Of a DNA stretch of 64,000 nt, positions 1 to 13,013 are shown piece after piece. A program made the position numbers and the translations under genes. A model generated the notes under the pieces. The model did no database searches. It had not been told where the DNA came from and saw only the letters and a program-made list of their open reading frames with translations. Source of the stretch: Dicyema japonicum (Eukaryota > Dicyemida > Rhombozoa > Dicyemidae); assembly GCA_011109175.1 (NCBI GenBank), contig RDEW01000012.1, positions 1,277,220 to 1,341,219 of the forward strand, read 5' to 3'. Within the stretch, counting starts at the first letter, position 1. The number at the start of each line of letters is the position of its first letter.

Positions 1-19
1 GTTTCTTAAAAAATGATTT

Positions 20-560
20 ACTTTTTTATTAACCTCATGTATTATTCTATGCCTGGTCAAGCGAACGTTATTGTTCTGACATATGCGTATTTTATTTAGA
101 ATTTCGGTTTCTTTCGTATTTTTGTCCTCTTCCTTTTTCTACTATAGTTGCTTCATGTGATTCAGCTGTCTAGTTTTCGTCCAATGTCAGAATGGAAAGA
201 AAAAAAAAGAATTGCTCTCACACATTCGATTCGAGGAATTTTCATAACAACAAAGAATGTAATTATTCAATAGTAGAGTTTTGAATCTATTGTATTTTTC
301 TACGTTGGTTATTGATAAGAAAGACACAAGGCAACACAGCTTATTTCATAGTTGTTGTGATAAATTACCTGTAGATAATTTTCAAGCTTTCTTTGTTATG
401 ACCAAATGACGTACATGAAATGACCTAAAGAAAATTAAGTTTCTGAGATTTTTCGCATTTATACATGTTTTAAAAATAATGATGAAATATCAAACCTGAT
501 TCCTAGTATTTTATAATGGTTAATTCCAAGAACAACACCGTTATTTAGAAACAACGTTGA
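20..560 (-). pseudogene. RT thumb/C-terminus relic, unit 1
   Basis: The minus strand gives a broken version of the region after the RT catalytic core of jockey/CR1-type LINEs. 'KSTLFLNN' is followed by 'KILGIRFD', which corresponds to the usual 'LGV.FD' motif, then frameshifts and stops. It is best understood by comparison with the cleaner copy at 54930-55494. Confidence 0.7.
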
Positions 561-1195
561 TTTCATTTAAATTGAATATTATTACTAGTTAAACCGTTAT
601 TGAATAATTTTTTTCATTTTGGTCAATGAAAGTAGATATTTTGTCAATATGTTTTTGCTGGAACATATAAGGAAATAACAATATCGTTTGATGTCTTAAC
701 TGATAAATAAAAAGTCCGACACAAGCTGTAATAACTGAGTTATTGTTGTGTTATTTGACGTTCCTGATTTCTGATCTCATTAGAACCGCTCCGAGGTCCT
801 CATGCAGATTTCGCGGTATATGTCTGACTTGAAACTAGCATCGATAACAAACTTGTTCTTGCTAGCTAATAATAGACAGAATTCATGGAATAAAGTGGAG
901 ACATATAGCTATCGCCTCATAAGATACGACATTTTGAGGCTACGTACGAAAAATATCTTATCTTCGATATGGTACAATTCATAGGAGCATCATAAACTCT
1001 ATTAACGAAATCAAACAGAAAATAATTTATGGGAAGAAATAGTCGTTGCTTTTTCTACAGAGCTCAGCTCAAATCGGTAATTAAATCAAGATAGAGACTC
1101 TTTGGCCACGTGTTACGTCTAAATTACAAGGTCCATGCAAATTCAAGTATCCAAATCTTTGTTGTATGTTAGATTTGTGTTGCCAGATTTTTATT

Positions 1196-1550
1196 TTATG
1201 GTCTTGACCCAAGTGGTCTTGTTTCATGTGAATGCTTAGACAAGTGTTGTATAACAGTAAGTTGAAAGCATTGCAAAATTGTATCAGTGACTCTCCATGA
1301 AGGATATGACAATTTCTTCCGTGTGCTCCAATGCACGTTTCCCCTAGTTTGGCTTTTGCAGGCCTGGCGTTCCAGTCCCCGGATACAATAAGAAAGTAAG
1401 AAGATGAGTTGAGTAAAATGCATCCATCTTATCGAGATTTGTTAAGACTCGTGCTCCGGTAGGGAATATAACATTTATAATACACTGAGTTGATTTTATT
1501 TCCGCATTTGATTTGCAGCTCGGGACACGGTAAGATACTGCCCACATTCT
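1196..1550 (-). pseudogene. LINE APE-type endonuclease relic, unit 1
   Basis: A fragment of the exonuclease-endonuclease-phosphatase domain of a non-LTR retrotransposon. The diagnostic 'GDWNARP' (family motif GDFNA, a metal-binding Asp/Asn) is followed by 'G.CIGAHGRN' and then 'FC.AFNLLLYNTCLS', as in the C-terminal half of the domain. Two overlapping frames are needed to read it. This copy has a Ser in place of Ala before the GDWNA motif. Confidence 0.75.
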
Positions 1551-2540
1551 TATAAGACATTTAACTGGTCCTGATAGATCGCAAATCTGAGACTACAATA
1601 TCGGCAGGCCTATGAGTGTGTAAAAAGGCGAATTTGCGAAACATTTATGTACATTGTACAGTCGCTTTGGCTCATTTAGACAGCATAAAGAGATGTTGTA
1701 TTTTGTTAGATGCATGACAGTTGATGCTTCTTGTAAGGTTGTTTAAGTCCTCTGCAATAAAAAGTTCCAACAATGAACGGAGAAATAAATAACGAAAAAG
1801 AAATAGATATAATGCAATAGAGACGTTTGTCACCCAAATAAGATAATTATTTTAAGTAGAATTTTGACTCTTTTAAATTTTTCCAATGTTTGTTATTGAT
1901 AAGAAAACCAACAGAGCGGAAAATCATAGTTCATGTATTTCTGATAAATTGTATGTCGATAATTAGCGAGCTCTGTTGTTAAGCCCAAATGAAGTAGCTG
2001 GAATGGTCAAAAGATTTTAACCTTCTGAAAATCTTATTGTTCTATGGAGCATGCCTAACATAAAATCAGCAAAAATCTCGGAATAGGCATTTTAGTTTGA
2101 TTCCCAGTGGTTATGTAATATTTTTTATAATATAAATGTTGATTAAATCTACACTTATGGTCTTACAGGACCATATGAATAAGTTGCGATTTCGTAAATA
2201 TAACGTTACTAATAAGTTGAATTAATGGGATATATTTGTTAAATCACTTATTTTTTGAGCAAATTACTTTATAAAATAATTAAGTTCTTAACATTTACAT
2301 TAGCTAAACAAAAACCAATTACAGTTACAAACAAATAACTATTTAATGAGTTAAACTTAAACTATTTGAATTAAAATAGTTTTCGCCCAACCAACAGGAA
2401 GCTTTTGACATGAAGATTTTTAAATACAATATTTTCCATCTTTATAAAGTTGTAACTTACTTTCCTTGCTTTTATGACGGTCATGCAAACTGATTCTCAT
2501 TATCAACTACATACAATCAGGATTACTTAAAAAGAAAAAG

Positions 2541-2940
2541 TGCTTTACACAATCTATAGAAAATTTATCACAACGACAATCACTAACACTTTTCCTGCAC
2601 AAGGTCCATGTTTATCAATAACAAACATCAAAAAATACAAGATTCGAGCTTTTTTGGAAGTCAATAAACAAATCATGTGATTTAAATGTTGAATCTCGAT
2701 GTTGTGCATTCTTGTTGAAGGTTTCTCATATTTACGATATTGTGGGTTTAACGAGTGACAGCGTAATCAATTAATACGTCACTTGCAATCATATTTTCTA
2801 CGGTGAATCAAATGCTAAATATAGATTAAATAAAAGTAAAAAGTTAAGAACATACGCTAATAACTGTTTTTAATCTAATAATATGTGTGTTCTCGATGAG
2901 TGAAGTTATAAATATTATGCCTTTCTCAGAAAACGCTTTT
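2541..2940 (+). pseudogene. Plus-strand RT stub with LINE 3' tail, unit 1
   Basis: Opposite in orientation to the rest of the unit. A short RT thumb stub ('YTIYRKFITTTI', equivalent to 'IIYRKFIRTTM' in the 55 kb copy) is followed about 230 bp later by 'gtgaagttataaatattatg'. That tail resembles the 3' end of the SINEs and of the LINE fragment at 63240-63395. Confidence 0.55.
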
Positions 2941-3160
2941 TTTTATTTGATCTAGGAAAGCATAGCAAATACTAACGATTTCACAAACAAACTCTCATTT
3001 CAAAGAATTTAAGAAGGCAACAAGATCACATGAAGATTGGAAAAATTGTTAGTAAATTTCCAATGTTAGGACTTTTTTGGGCTTCAAATATGGATTAACG
3101 AAATAATTGAATAAAAAATCACAACAAATTAAAAAAGTAATAACAACAGACTTAAATAGA

Positions 3161-3701
3161 TCAATCTACTTTGGAAAGTAGATAATCAATTAACTCTTGG
3201 GGCCATTTTTCTCTCACGAAATCAAGCGTAAACTTCTCTGCATTTCTTGAATTTTGTCTTTAATTTATTTTTTAAAAATTACAATTTAATGTTAAAATAA
3301 AGCATTCCATCTGTTTTATCAAAAGATAAAATTGAAGAAATATCAGTTTTATTGCGTTTTTTAATTATAGTATCCTTCTTTTTGTAATTCATCGATTTAT
3401 TCGTATTATGACTAGAAAATTATTATTTTGAAACTTAGTATGCAAATTTTCTTTAGTTTTAGATCGTGAAATATTCTTTTTTTCTTCAAATTTAGTAACC
3501 AGGCGGATACAGTTCAAATTACAGAGTGGTTCCCATGTGTTTTCTTTGCTTTGATAAATGTATGTTAAATAAACTACCTTGAATAGCCGACCCATTTAAC
3601 AAGATATCTCTTCTCTCCGTTTTTACTAATTTTTGAATCAATTATATCCTCGACCTCGAATTCATCTTCTTTAGAACACTCTTTTTAGATTTAAATGGCA
3701 T
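3161..3701 (-). pseudogene. HP1-like pseudogene, unit 1
   Basis: Chromodomain exon, 29-nt intron, second exon, 25-nt intron and chromoshadow-like exon are all recognisable. It is the most damaged array copy. A 2-nt insertion (near 3672-3686) shifts the frame after about eight codons, and the hinge carries the 1-nt deletion shared by all array copies. After the first intron the chromodomain end 'SKENTWEPLCNLNC' is intact. Confidence 0.8.
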
Positions 3702-3837
3702 GATAACAACAACAGACTATACGCTTTAATTGATTTATTTTATTTCAGCATTAAATAATTTTTATTATAAATATTATAATTTTTAAATTAATGTTAACTA
3801 CCATAGAATAATTTTATGTTTCTTAAAAATGATTTAC

Positions 3838-4385
3838 TTTTTTATTAACCTTATGTATTATTCTATGCCTGGTCAAGCGAACGTTATTGTTCTGACATAT
3901 GCGTATTTTATTTAGAATTTCGGTTTCTTTCGTATTTTTGTCCTCTTCCTTTTTCTACTATAGTTGCTTCATGTGATTCAGCTGTCTAGTTTTCGTCCAA
4001 TGTCAGAATGGAAAGAAAAAAAAAGAATTGCTCTCACACATTCGATTCGAGGAATTTTCATAACAACAAAGAATGCAATTATTCAATAGTAGAGTTTTGA
4101 ATCTATTGTATTTTTCTACGTTGGTTATTGATAAGAAAGACACAAGGCAACACAGCTTATTTCATAGTTGTTGTGATAAATTACCTGTAGATAATTTTCA
4201 AGCTTTCTTTGTTATGACCAAATGACGTACATGAAATGACCTGGAGAAAATTAAGTTTCTGAGATTTTTCGCATTTATACATGTTTTAAAAATAATGATG
4301 AAATATCAAACCTAACTCCTAGTATTTTATAATGGTTAATTCCAAGAACAACACCGTTATTTAGAAACAACGTTGATTTCATTTA
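3838..4385 (-). pseudogene. RT thumb/C-terminus relic, unit 2
   Basis: Same segment as in unit 1, broken by stops on the minus strand. It lies 110-120 bp upstream of the HP1-like pseudogene of unit 1 on the same strand, the pairing seen in most copies in this window. Confidence 0.65.
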
Positions 4386-5011
4386 AATTGAATATTATTA
4401 CTAGTTAAACCGTTATTGAATAATTTTTTTTCATTTTGGTCAATGAAAGTAGATTTTTGTCAATATGTTTTTGCTGGAACATATAAGGAAATAACAATAT
4501 CGTTTTGATGTCTTAACTGATAAATAAAAAGTCCGACACAAGCTGTAATAACTGAGTTATTGTTGTGTTATTTGACGTTCCTGATTTCTGATCTCATTAG
4601 AACCGCTCCGAGGTCCTCATGCAAATTTCGCGGTATATGTCTGACTTGAAACTAGCATCGATAACAAACTTGTTCTTGCTAGCTAATAATAGACAGAATT
4701 CATGGAATAAAGTGGAGACATATAGCTATCGCCTCATAAGATACGACATTTTGAGGCTACGTACGAAAAATATCTTATCTTCGATATGGTACAATTCATA
4801 GGAGCATCATAAACTCTATTAACGAAATCAAACAGAAAATAATTTATGGGAAGAAATAGTCGTTGCTTTTCTACAGAGCTCAGCTCAAATCGGTAATTAA
4901 ATCAAGATGGAGACTCTTTGGCCACGTGTTACGTCTAAATTACTAGGTCCATGCAAATTCAAGTATCCAAATCTTTGTTGTATGTTAGATTTGTGTTGCC
5001 AGATTTTTATT

Positions 5012-5377
5012 TTATGGTGTTAACCCAAGTGGTCTTGTTTCATGTGAGTGCTTAGACAAGTGTTGTATAACAGTAAGTTGAAAGCATTGCAAAATTGTAT
5101 CAGTGACTCTCCATGAAGGATATGACAATTTCTTCCGTGTGCTCCAATGCACGTTTCCCCTAGTTTGGCTTTTGCAGGCCTGGCGTTCCAGTCCCCGGCT
5201 ACAATAAGAAAGTAAGAAGATGTGAGTTGAGTAAAATGCATCCATCTTATCGAGATTTGTTAAGACTCGTGCTCCGGTAGGGCATATACATTTATAATAC
5301 ACTGAGTTGATTTTATTTCCGCATTTGATTTGCAGCACGGGACACGGTAAGATACTGCCCACATTCTTATAAGACAT
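5012..5377 (-). pseudogene. LINE APE-type endonuclease relic, unit 2
   Basis: Frame 1 (5020-5241) reads 'IVAGDWNARPAKAKLGETC', then 'IGAHGRN' and 'CNAFNLLLYNTCL'. The overlapping frame upstream gives 'CICPTGARVLTNLDKMDAFY', the strand before the GDWNA motif. A +2 shift near 5225 separates the two parts. Confidence 0.78.
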
Positions 5378-6362
5378 TTAACTGGTCCTGATAGATCGCA
5401 AATCTGAGACTACAATATCGGCAGGCCTATGAGTGTGTAAAAAGGCGGAATTTGCGAAACAGTTATGTACATTGTACAGTCGCTTTTGGCTCATTTAGAC
5501 AGCATAAAGAGATGTTGTATTTTGTTAGATGCATGACAGTTGATGCTTCTTGTAAGGTTGTTTAAGTCCTCTGCAATAAAAAGTTCCAACAATGAACGGA
5601 GAAATAGGTAAGGAAAACGAAAAAGATATAATGCAATAGAGACGTTTGTCACCCAAATAAGATAATTATTTTAAAGTAGAGTTTTGAATCTTTTACATTT
5701 TTCCAACGTTTGTTATTGATAAGAAGAACACCAGATCGGAAAATCATAGTTCATGGTTTTTCTGATAAATTGTATGTCGATAATCATCGAGCCCTTTTTG
5801 TTATGGCCAAATGAAGTAGCTGGAATGGTCAAGAGATTTTAACCTTCTGAGATTCTTATTGTTCTATGGAGCATACCTAACATAAAATCAGCAAAATCTA
5901 GGAATAGGCATCTTAGTATGATTCCCAGTGGTTATGTAATATTTTTTATAATATAAGTGTTGATTTAATCTACACTTATGGTTTTATAGGACCATATGAA
6001 TAAGTTGCGATTTCGTAAATATAACTTTACTAATAAATTGATTTAATCGAATATATTTGTTGAATCACTTACTTTTTTGAGCATATTACTTTATAAAATA
6101 ATTAAGTTCATAAAATTTACATTAGCTAAACAAAATACCAATTACAGTTACAAACAAAAAACTATTTATTGAGTTAAATTTAAACTATTTGAATTAAAAC
6201 AGTTTTCGCCCTACCAACAGGAAGCATTTGACATGAAGATTTTTAAATACAATATTTGCCTATCTTTATAAAGTTGTAACTTACTTTCCTGCTTTTATGA
6301 CGGTCATGCAAACTGATTCTCATTATCAACTACATACAATCAGGATTACTTAAAAAGAAAAA

Positions 6363-6765
6363 GTGCTTTACACAATCTATAGAAAATTTATCACAACGAC
6401 AATCACCAACACTTTTCCTGCACGGGGTCCATGTTTATCAATAACGAACCTCAAAAAATACAAGATTCGAGCTTTTTTGAAAGACAATAAACAAATCATG
6501 AGATTTAAAAATTGAATCTCAATGTTGTGCATTCATGTTGAAGGTTTCACATATTTACGATATTGTGGGTTTAACGAGTGACAGCGTAATCAATTAATAA
6601 GTCACTTGCAATCATATTTTCTACGGTGAATCAAATGCTAAATATAGATTAAATAAAAGTAAAAAGTTAAGAACATACGCTAATAACTGTTTTTACTCTA
6701 ATAATATGTGTGTTCTCGATGAGTGAAGTTATAAATATTATGCCTTTCTCAGAAAACGCTTTGAT
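6363..6765 (+). pseudogene. Plus-strand RT stub with LINE 3' tail, unit 2
   Basis: Contains 'YTIYRKFITTTITN' and a degraded continuation, then the tail 'gtgaagttataaatattatg' near 6725-6745. It ends about 220 bp before the 3' end of the minus-strand HP1 relic, so the two converge. Confidence 0.5.
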
Positions 6766-6985
6766 TTTTATTTGATGTAGGAAAGCAAAGCAAATACTAA
6801 CGATTTCACAAACAAACTCTCATTTCAGAGAATTCAAGAAGGCAATAAGATCACATGAAAATTGGAAAAATTGTTAGTAAATTTCCAATGTTAGGACTTT
6901 TTTGGGCTTCAAATATGGATTAACGAAATAATTGAATAAAAAATCACAACAAATTAAAAAAGTAATAACAACCGACTTAAATAGA

Positions 6986-7523
6986 TCAATCTACTTTGGA
7001 AAGTAGATAATCAATTAACTCTTGGGGCCATTTTTCTCTCACGAAATCAAGCGTAAACTTCTCTGCATTTCTTGAATTTTGTCTTTAATTTATTTTTTAA
7101 AAATTACAATTTAATGTTAAAATAAAGCATTCCATCTGTTTTATCAAAAGATAAAATTGAAGAAATATCAGTTTTATTGCGTTTTTTAAGTATAGTATCC
7201 TTCTTTTTGTAATTCATCGATTTATTCGTATTATGACTAGAAAATTATTATTTTGAAACTTAGTATGCAAATTTCTTTAGTTTTAGATCGTGAAATATTC
7301 TTTTTTTCTTCAAATTTAGTAACCAGGCGGATACAGTTCAAATTACAGAGTGGTTCCCATGTGTTTTCTTTGCTTTGATAAATGTATGTTAAATAAACTA
7401 CCTTGAATAGCCGACCCATTTAACAAGATATCTCTTCTCTCCGTTTTTACTAATTTTTGAATCAATTATATCCTCGACCTCGAATTCATCTTCTTTAGAA
7501 CTCTTTTTAGATTTAAATGGCAT
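6986..7523 (-). pseudogene. HP1-like pseudogene, unit 2
   Basis: Starts 'MPFKSKKSSKEDEFEVEDII'. The first exon is open to 'YLVKWVGYS'; the 29-nt intron at 7373-7401 then joins it in frame to 'SKENTWEPLCNLNC'. Two 1-nt losses in the hinge, one private to this copy ('aaagaaatttgc') and one shared by the array, stop the reading frame before the chromoshadow-like part. That part is still recognisable at the sequence level. Confidence 0.85.
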
Positions 7524-7659
7524 GATAACAACAACAGACTTTACGCTTTAATTGATTTATTTTATTTCAGCATTAAATAATTTTTATTATAAATATTATA
7601 ATTTTTAAATTAATGTTAACTACCATAGAATAATTTTATGTTTCTTAAAAATGATTTAC

Positions 7660-8205
7660 TTTTTTATTAACCTTATGTATTATTATATGCCGGGTCGAGC
7701 GAATGTTATTGTTCTGACATATGCGTATTTTATTTAGAATTTCAGTTTCATTCGTATTTCTGTCCTTTTCCTTTTTCTACTATAGTTGCTTCATGTGATT
7801 CAACTGTGTAGTTTTCGTCCAATTTCAGAATGGAAAGAAAAAAAAAGAATTGCTCTCACACATTCGATTCGATGAATTTTCATAACGACAAATAATGAAT
7901 TTATTCAATAGTAGAGTTTTGAATTTATTGTATTTTTCTACGTTGGTTATTGATAATGAAGAAACAAGGCAACACAGCTTATTTCATAGTTGTTGTGATA
8001 AATTACCTGTAGATAATTTTCAAGCTTTTTTTGTTATGAGCAAATGACGTACATGAAATGACCTGGAGAAAATTAAGTTGCTGAGATTTTTCGCTTTTAT
8101 ACATGTTTTAAAAATAATGATGAAATATCAAACCTAACTCCTAGTATTTTATAATGGTTAATTCCAAGCACAACACCGTTCTTTAGAAACAACGTTGATT
8201 TCATT
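7660..8205 (-). pseudogene. RT thumb/C-terminus relic, unit 3
   Basis: The most diverged of the array copies of this segment. It carries many private substitutions between 7690 and 8700, then returns to near identity with its neighbours. Broken on the minus strand. Confidence 0.6.
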
Positions 8206-8762
8206 TAACTTTAATATTATTACTAGTTATAACGTTATTGAATAATTTTTTTTCATTTTGGTCATGAAAGTAGATTTTTGTCAATATGTTTTTGCTGGAA
8301 CATTCAAGGCAATAACAATATCGTTTGATGTCTTAACTGATAAATAAAAAGTCCGACACAAGACCTAATAACTGAGTTATTGTTGTGGTATTTGATGTTC
8401 CTGATTTCTGATCTCATTGGAACCGCTCGGAAGTCCTCATGCAAATTTAGAGGTTTATGTCTCACTTGAAACTAGCATCGATAACAAACTTGTTTTTGCT
8501 AGCTAATAATAGACAGAATTCATGGAATAAATTGGAATCATATCGCTATCACCTCATAAGATACGACATTTAGAGGCTACGTACGAAAAATATCTTATTT
8601 TCGATATGGTACAATTCAGAGGAGCATCATAAACTCTATTAACGAAATCAAACAAAAAATAATTTATGGGAAAAATAGTCGTTGCTCTTTCAACAGAGCT
8701 CAGCTCAAATCGGTAATTAAATCAAGATGGAGACTCTTTGGCCACGTGTTACGTCTAAATTA

Positions 8763-9193
8763 CTAGGTCCATGCAAATTCAAGTATCCAAATCTGTTGTA
8801 TGTTAGATTTGTGTTGCCAGATTTTTATTTTATGTGTTAACCCAAGTGCTCTTGTTTCATGTGAGTGCTTAGACAAGTGTTGTATAACAGTAAGTTGAAA
8901 GCATTGCAAAATTGTATCAGTGACTCTCCATGAAGGATATGACAATTTCTTCCGTGTGCTCCAATGCACGTTTCCCCTAGTTTGGCTTTTGCAGGCCTGG
9001 CGTTCCAGTCCCCGGCTACAATAAGAAAGTAAGAAGATGTAGTTGAGTAAAATGCATCCATCTTATCGAGATTTGTTAAGACTCGTGCTCCGGTAGGGCA
9101 TATACATTTATAATACACTGAGTTGATTTTATTTCCGCATTTGATTTGCAGCACGGGACACGGTAAGATACTGCCCACATTCTTATAAGACAT
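8763..9193 (-). pseudogene. LINE APE-type endonuclease relic, unit 3
   Basis: A 1-bp loss relative to unit 2 near 9039 fuses the two frames. One open stretch (8837-9193) therefore runs from 'SYKNVGSILPC' through 'VAGDWNARPAKAKLG' to 'NTCLSTHMKQEHLG'. It is still only about half a domain and has no catalytic C-terminus ('SDH'). Confidence 0.78.
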
Positions 9194-10179
9194 TTAACTG
9201 GTCCTGATAGATCGCAAATCTGAGACTACAATATCGGCAGGCCTATGAGTGTGTAAAAAGGCGGAATTTGCGAAACAGTTATGTACATTGTACAGTCGCT
9301 TTTGGCTCATTTAGACAGCATAAAGAGATGTTGTATTTTGTTAGATGCATGACAGTTGATGCTTCTTGTAAGGTTGTTTAAGTCCTCTGCAATAAAAAGT
9401 TCCAACAATGAACGGAGAAATAGGTAAGGAAAACGAAAAAGATATAATGCAATAGAGACGTTTGTCACCCAAATAAGATAAATATTTTAAAGTAGAGTTT
9501 TGAATCTTTTACATTTTTCCAACGTTTGTTATTGATAAGAAGAACACCAGACCGGAAAATCATAGTTCATGGTTTTTCTGATAAATTGTATGTCGATAAT
9601 CATCGAGCCCTGTTTGTTATGGCCAAATGAAGTAGCTGGAATGGTCAAGAGATTTTAACCTTCTGAGATTCTTATTGTTCTATGGAGCATACCTAACATA
9701 AAATCAGCAAAATCTCGGAATAGGCATCTTAGTATGATTTCCAGTGGTAATGTAATATTTTTTATAATATAAGTGTTGATTTAATCTTCACTTATGGTGT
9801 TATAGGACCATATGAATAAGTTGCGATTTCGTAAATATAACTTTACTAATAAATTGATTTAATCGAATATATTTGTTGAATCACTTACTTTTTTGAGCAT
9901 ATTACTTTATAAAATAATTAAGTTCATAAAATTTACATTAGCTAAACAAAAAACCAATTACAGTTACAAACAAAAAACTATTTATTGAGTTAAATTTAAA
10001 CTATTTGAATTAAAACAGTTTTCGCCCTACCAACAAGAAGCTTTTGACATGAAGATTTTTAAATACAATATTTTCCTATCTTTATAAAGTTGTAACTTAC
10101 TTTCCTTTCTTTTATGACGGTCATGCAAACTGATTCTCATTATCAACTATATACAATCAGGATTACTTAAAAAGAAAAA

Positions 10180-10580
10180 GTGCTTTACACAATCTATAGA
10201 AAATTTATCACAACGACAATCATCAACACTTTTCCTGCACGGGGTCCATGTTTATCAATAACGATCCTCAAAAAATACAAGATTCGAGCTTTTTTGGAAG
10301 ACAATAAACAAATCATGGATTTAAAGGTTGAATCTCAATGTTGTGCATTCTTGTTGACAGTTTCACATATTTACGATATTGTGGGTTTAACGAGTGACAG
10401 CGTAATCAATTAATACATCACTTGCAATCATACTTTCTACGGTTAATCAAATGCTAAATATAGATTAAATAAAAGTAAAAAGTTAAGAACATACGCTAAT
10501 AACTGTTTTTACTCTAATAATATGTGTGTTCTCGATGAGTGAAGTTATAAATATTATCCCTTTCTCAGAAAACGCGTTGA
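10180..10580 (+). pseudogene. Plus-strand RT stub with LINE 3' tail, unit 3
   Basis: The longest open version of this stub: 77 codons from 'MLYTIYRKFITTTIINTFPA'. The reading after about residue 45 has no counterpart in the RT, so the open length is probably accidental. The LINE-type tail follows near 10535-10560. Confidence 0.5.
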
Positions 10581-10801
10581 TTTTTATTTGATGCAGGAAA
10601 GCAAAACAAATACTAACGATTTCACAAACAAACTCTCATTTCAGAGAATTCAAGAAGGCAATAAGATCACATGAAAATTGGAAAAATTGTTAGTAAATTT
10701 CCAATGTTAGGACTTTTTTGGGCTTCAAATATGGATTAACGAAATCATTGAATAAAAAATCACAACAAATTAAAAAAGTAATAACAACCGACTTAAATAG
10801 A

Positions 10802-11340
10802 TCAATCTACTTTCGAAAGTAGATAATCAATTAACTCTTGGGGCCATTTTTCTCTCACGAAATCAAGCGTAAACTTCTCTGCATTTCTTGAATTTTGTCT
10901 TTAATTTATTTTTTTAAAATTACAATTTAATGTTAAAATAAAGCATTCCATCTGTTTTATCAAAAGATAAAATTGAAGAAATATCAGTTTTATTGCGTTT
11001 TTTAAGTATAGTATCCTTCTTTTTGTAATTCATCGATTTATTCGTATTATGACTAGAAAATTATTATTTTAAAACTTAGTATGCAAATTGTCTTTAGTTT
11101 TAGATCGTGAAATATTCTTTTTTTCTTCAAATTTAGTAACCAGGCGGATACAGTTCAAATTACAGAGTGGTTCCCATGTGTTTTCTTTGCTTTGATAAAT
11201 GTATGTTAAATACACTACCTTGAATAGCCGACCCATTTAACAAGATATCTCTTCTCTCCGTTTTTACTAATTTTTGAATCAATTATATCCTCGACCTCGA
11301 ATTCATCTTCTTTAGAACTCTTTTTAGATTTAAATGGCAT
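10802..11340 (-). pseudogene. HP1-like pseudogene, unit 3
   Basis: The first exon and the chromodomain after intron 1 are intact. Intron 1 has one substitution ('gtagtgtatt') but keeps GT and AG. Carries the shared hinge deletion. If spliced it would yield a chromodomain-only protein of about 94 residues. Confidence 0.83.
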
Positions 11341-11476
11341 GATAACAACAACAGACTTTACGCTTTAATTGATTTATTTTATTTCAGCATTAAATAATTT
11401 TTATTATAAATATTATAATTTTTAAATTAATGTTAACTACCATAGAATAATTTTATGTTTCTTAAAAATGATTTAC

Positions 11477-12020
11477 TTTTTTATTAACCTTATGTATTAT
11501 TCTATGCCTGGTCAAGCGAACGTTATTGTTCTGACATATGCGTATTTTATTTAGAATTTCGGTTTCTTTCGTATTTTTGTCCTCTTCCTTTTTCTACTAT
11601 AGTTGCTTCATGTGATTCAGCTGTCTAGTTTTCGTCCAATGTCAGAATGGAAAGAAAAAAAAGAATTGCTCTCACACATTCGATTCGAGGAATTTTCATA
11701 ACAACAAAGAATGCAATTATTCAATAGTAGAGTTTTGAATCTATTGTATTTTTCTACGTTGGTTATTGATAAGAAAGACACAAGGCAACACAGCTTATTT
11801 CATAGTTGTTGTGATAAATTACCTGTAGATAATTTTCAAGCTTTCTTTGTTATGACCAAATGACGTACATGAAATGACCTGGAGAAAATTAAGTTTCTGA
11901 GATTTTTCGCATTTATACATGTTTTAAAAATAATGATGAAATATCAAACCTAACTCCTAGTATTTTATAATGGTTAATTCCAAGAACAACACCGTTATTT
12001 AGAAACAACGTTGATTTCAT
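11477..12020 (-). pseudogene. RT thumb/C-terminus relic, unit 4
   Basis: Near-identical to the unit 2 segment, with stops in all minus-strand frames. A homopolymer A is lost in the 'gaaagaaaaaaaagaattgc' stretch. Confidence 0.65.
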
Positions 12021-12647
12021 TTAAATTGAATATTATTACTAGTTAAACCGTTATTGAATAATTTTTTTTCATTTTGGTCAATGAAAGTAGATTTTGTCAA
12101 TATGTTTTTGCTGGAACATATAAAAATAACAATATCGTTTTGATGTCTTAACTGATAAATAAAAAGTCCGACACAAGCTGTAATAACTGAGTTATTGTTG
12201 TGTTATTTGACGTTCCTGATTTCTGATCTCATTAGAACCGCTCCGAGGTCCTCATGCAAATTTCGCGGTATATGTCTGACTTGAAACTAGCATCGATAAC
12301 AAACTTGTTCTTGCTAGCTAATAATAGACAGAATTCATGGAATAAAGTGGAGACATATAGCTATCGCCTCATAAGATACGACATTTTGAGGCTACGTACG
12401 AAAAATATCTTATCTTCGATATGGTACAATTCATAGGAGCATCATAAACTCTATTAACGAAATCAAACAGAAAATAATTTATGGGAAGAAATAGTCGTTG
12501 CTTTTTCTACAGAGCTCAGCTCAAATCGGTAATTAAATCAAGATGGAGACTCTTTGGCCACGTGTTACGTCTAAATTACTAGGTCCATGCAAATTCAAGT
12601 ATCCAAATCTTTGTTGTATGTTAGATTTGTGTTGCCAGATTTTTATT

Positions 12648-13013
12648 TTATGGTGTTAACCCAAGTGGTCTTGTTTCATGTGAGTGCTTAGACAAGTGTT
12701 GTATAACAGTAAGTTGAAAGCATTGCAAAATTGTATCAGTGACTCTCCATGAAGGATATGACAATTTCTTCCGTGTGCTCCAATGCACGTTTCCCCTAGT
12801 TTGGCTTTTGCAGGCCTGGCGTTCCAGTCCCCGGCTACAATAAGAAAGTAAGAAGATGTGAGTTGAGTAAAATGCATCCATCTTATCGAGATTTGTTAAG
12901 ACTCGTGCTCCGGTAGGGCATATACATTTATAATACACTGAGTTGATTTTATTTCCGCATTTGATTTGCAGCACGGGACACGGTAAGATACTGCCCACAT
13001 TCTTATAAGACAT
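12648..13013 (-). pseudogene. LINE APE-type endonuclease relic, unit 4
   Basis: Identical in translation to the unit 2 copy across both overlapping frames, including the same frame break. The break therefore predates amplification of these units. Confidence 0.78.

Noticed and set aside
802-984. Plus-strand open frame 'MQISRYMSDLKLASITN' repeated at 4619 and 12254
   Set aside because: It is antisense to decayed LINE sequence, is conserved only because the units are near-identical, and is lost in diverged units.
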